Origin: Methanosarcina acetivorans C2A
Lineage (GTDB): Archaea > Halobacteriota > Methanosarcinia > Methanosarcinales > Methanosarcinaceae
Direction: 5' to 3'
Length of the DNA: 64,000 bases
Assembly: GCF_000007345.1 (NCBI RefSeq)
Contig: NC_003552.1
Location: 4,526,001 to 4,590,000 of the forward strand
Shown: positions 63,153 to 64,000 of the stretch, piece after piece
Layout: each line of letters begins with the position of its first letter
Numbering within the stretch: position 1 is the stretch's first letter
Position numbers and translations under genes: made by a program
Notes under the pieces: model-generated
The model's database searches: none
Told to the model about the DNA's origin: nothing
What the model saw: the letters and a program-made list of their open reading frames with translations, nothing else

Positions 63153-64000
63153 ATGGAAAAGTTCACTGAGGATCAGACAGGCTCTTTTTGCAGCTACCTT
63201 TCCGAAGGCTGCAGGTTCTGCCAGCAGGGCGCCAAAATGGTGCTCTTTGTAACAGGGCTCTGCCCTAAAAGCTGTTTTTACTGCCCACTTTCGGACGAAA
63301 GGCGGGGAAAAGACCTGGTTTTTGCAAACGAAAGGCCTGTAAAAAGCGATGAGGATTTACTGAAGGAAGCCGGGCTTATGGACGCCCTGGGGACAGGAAT
63401 TACCGGAGGAGAGCCCCTGATAAAAGTAGAGAGAGTCCTGTACTACATCCGCCTGTTAAAGTCCTCTTTTGGAAAAGAACACCATATTCATCTTTATACC
63501 TCGCTTGCCCCGGACCGGGAAATCCTTGAAAAGTTAGCAGAAGCGGGCCTTGACGAAATTCGCTTTCACCCTCCACAGGTTGTATGGGGAGAGCTCAGGC
63601 ACAGCCCCTATGCGGACTCCCTGAAAAATGCAAAAGCCCTGGGCATGGAAACAGGAATCGAAATCCCTTCCCTTGAAGGGGCTGAAATAGTTGCGGCTTT
63701 TGCAGAGGAAATGGGAATCTTTCTCAACCTGAACGAACTGGAATTTTCCGATAATAACTCGGATGCTCTTCTTGAAAACGGATTTTCCCTGGAATCAGAC
63801 ACCTCCTGTGCTGCTGCAGGTTCACATACGCATTCTGAAAAGGCTTTTCAGGTGTGCAAACGGGTGCATTTCTGTTCCTCGACCTATAAGGATGCAGTCC
63901 AGCTGCGCAAAAGGTTTCAGAGGATTGCAAAAAATACAGCAAGAGAATTTGATGAAATCACGGAAGACGGCACCCTTATCTATGGGGTCATCAACGGCGG
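63153..64000 (+). CDS. Radical SAM protein (COG2108-like), partial at right edge
   Basis: The first 282 codons of a plus-strand gene are present and the frame stays open to base 64000. The radical SAM cluster motif is CPKSCFYC (CxxxCxxC) in FVTGLCPKSCFYCPLSDE, followed by GTGITGGEPL for SAM binding and TSLAPDREILEKLAEAGLDEIRFHPP. An extra cysteine pair, GCRFCQQG, precedes the motif, as in the uncharacterised COG2108 group related to pyruvate formate-lyase activases. The reaction is unknown. ATG 63153 was chosen as the first in frame. A ferredoxin gene is divergent at 62.8 kb. Confidence 0.85.
   Translation, partial: MEKFTEDQTGSFCSYLSEGCRFCQQGAKMVLFVTGLCPKSCFYCPLSDERRGKDLVFANERPVKSDEDLLKEAGLMDALGTGITGGEPLIKVERVLYYIRLLKSSFGKEHHIHLYTSLAPDREILEKLAEAGLDEIRFHPPQVVWGELRHSPYADSLKNAKALGMETGIEIPSLEGAEIVAAFAEEMGIFLNLNELEFSDNNSDALLENGFSLESDTSCAAAGSHTHSEKAFQVCKRVHFCSSTYKDAVQLRKRFQRIAKNTAREFDEITEDGTLIYGVING

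Overview
The window is a chromosomal stretch from a methanogenic archaeon, almost certainly a Methanosarcina. This rests on glycerol-1-phosphate dehydrogenase for archaeal lipids, an aIF2-gamma/Rpo7/Spt4/S24e/S27ae operon, a fused Kae1-Bud32, DUF1638, DUF2150, DUF63 and UPF0179 proteins, AT-rich spacers full of short tandem repeats, and very large PKD-domain surface proteins. The species cannot be fixed from the sequence alone.

Layout. 1-2.5 kb: a minus-strand CRISPR cassette, cas6-cas4-cas1-cas2, with cas2 cut by the window edge. 3-9 kb: an AlkD-like DNA repair protein, a GNAT acetyltransferase, a small membrane protein, a lone ABC ATPase and two DUF1638 paralogues. 9.3-13.7 kb: a carbohydrate block with a GT3-type glycogen synthase, a GalT-family nucleotidyltransferase and a GT4 glycosyltransferase. 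14-20.5 kb: an aldo/keto reductase with a ferredoxin tail flanked by direct repeats, DUF2150, UPF0179, egsA, a DUF63 protein and a SpoIIM-like membrane protein. 20.7-25.8 kb: a PurP-type ATP-grasp enzyme, then the operon aif2g-PIN-rpo7-spt4-DUF359 kinase-rps24e-rps27ae. 26.3-26.6 kb: two overlapping, mutually homologous small basic proteins.

26.6-53.5 kb is an accessory surface-protein island read from the minus strand: three giant secreted proteins (2016, 2484 and 1881 residues) built from PKD, PQQ-propeller, FG-GAP, CARDB and DUF3344 modules. All three end in the same cohesin-like plus dockerin-like tail. Upstream lie a CxxC membrane protein, a thioredoxin-fold lipoprotein and a Cys-tailed DUF3344 protein. 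Segmental duplications about 2.1 kb long cover the tails, the long spacers and the 5' ends. Two 179-bp miniature elements with ISL3-like ends lie in inverted orientation on either side of the giant trio.

54.9-64 kb returns to ordinary genes: a 1020-residue TPR protein, Kae1-Bud32, an ITPase/XTPase, a small RHH-like protein, a one-TM secreted protein, a cyclase-family hydrolase, a ferredoxin and the start of a radical SAM protein.

The most notable accessory signals are the giant-protein island with its duplicated promoter blocks, the upstream ORF that is a stranded signal peptide of one paralogue in front of another, the small overlapping basic-protein pair, and two genes with good Shine-Dalgarno sequences but ATC or ATA where a start codon is expected.
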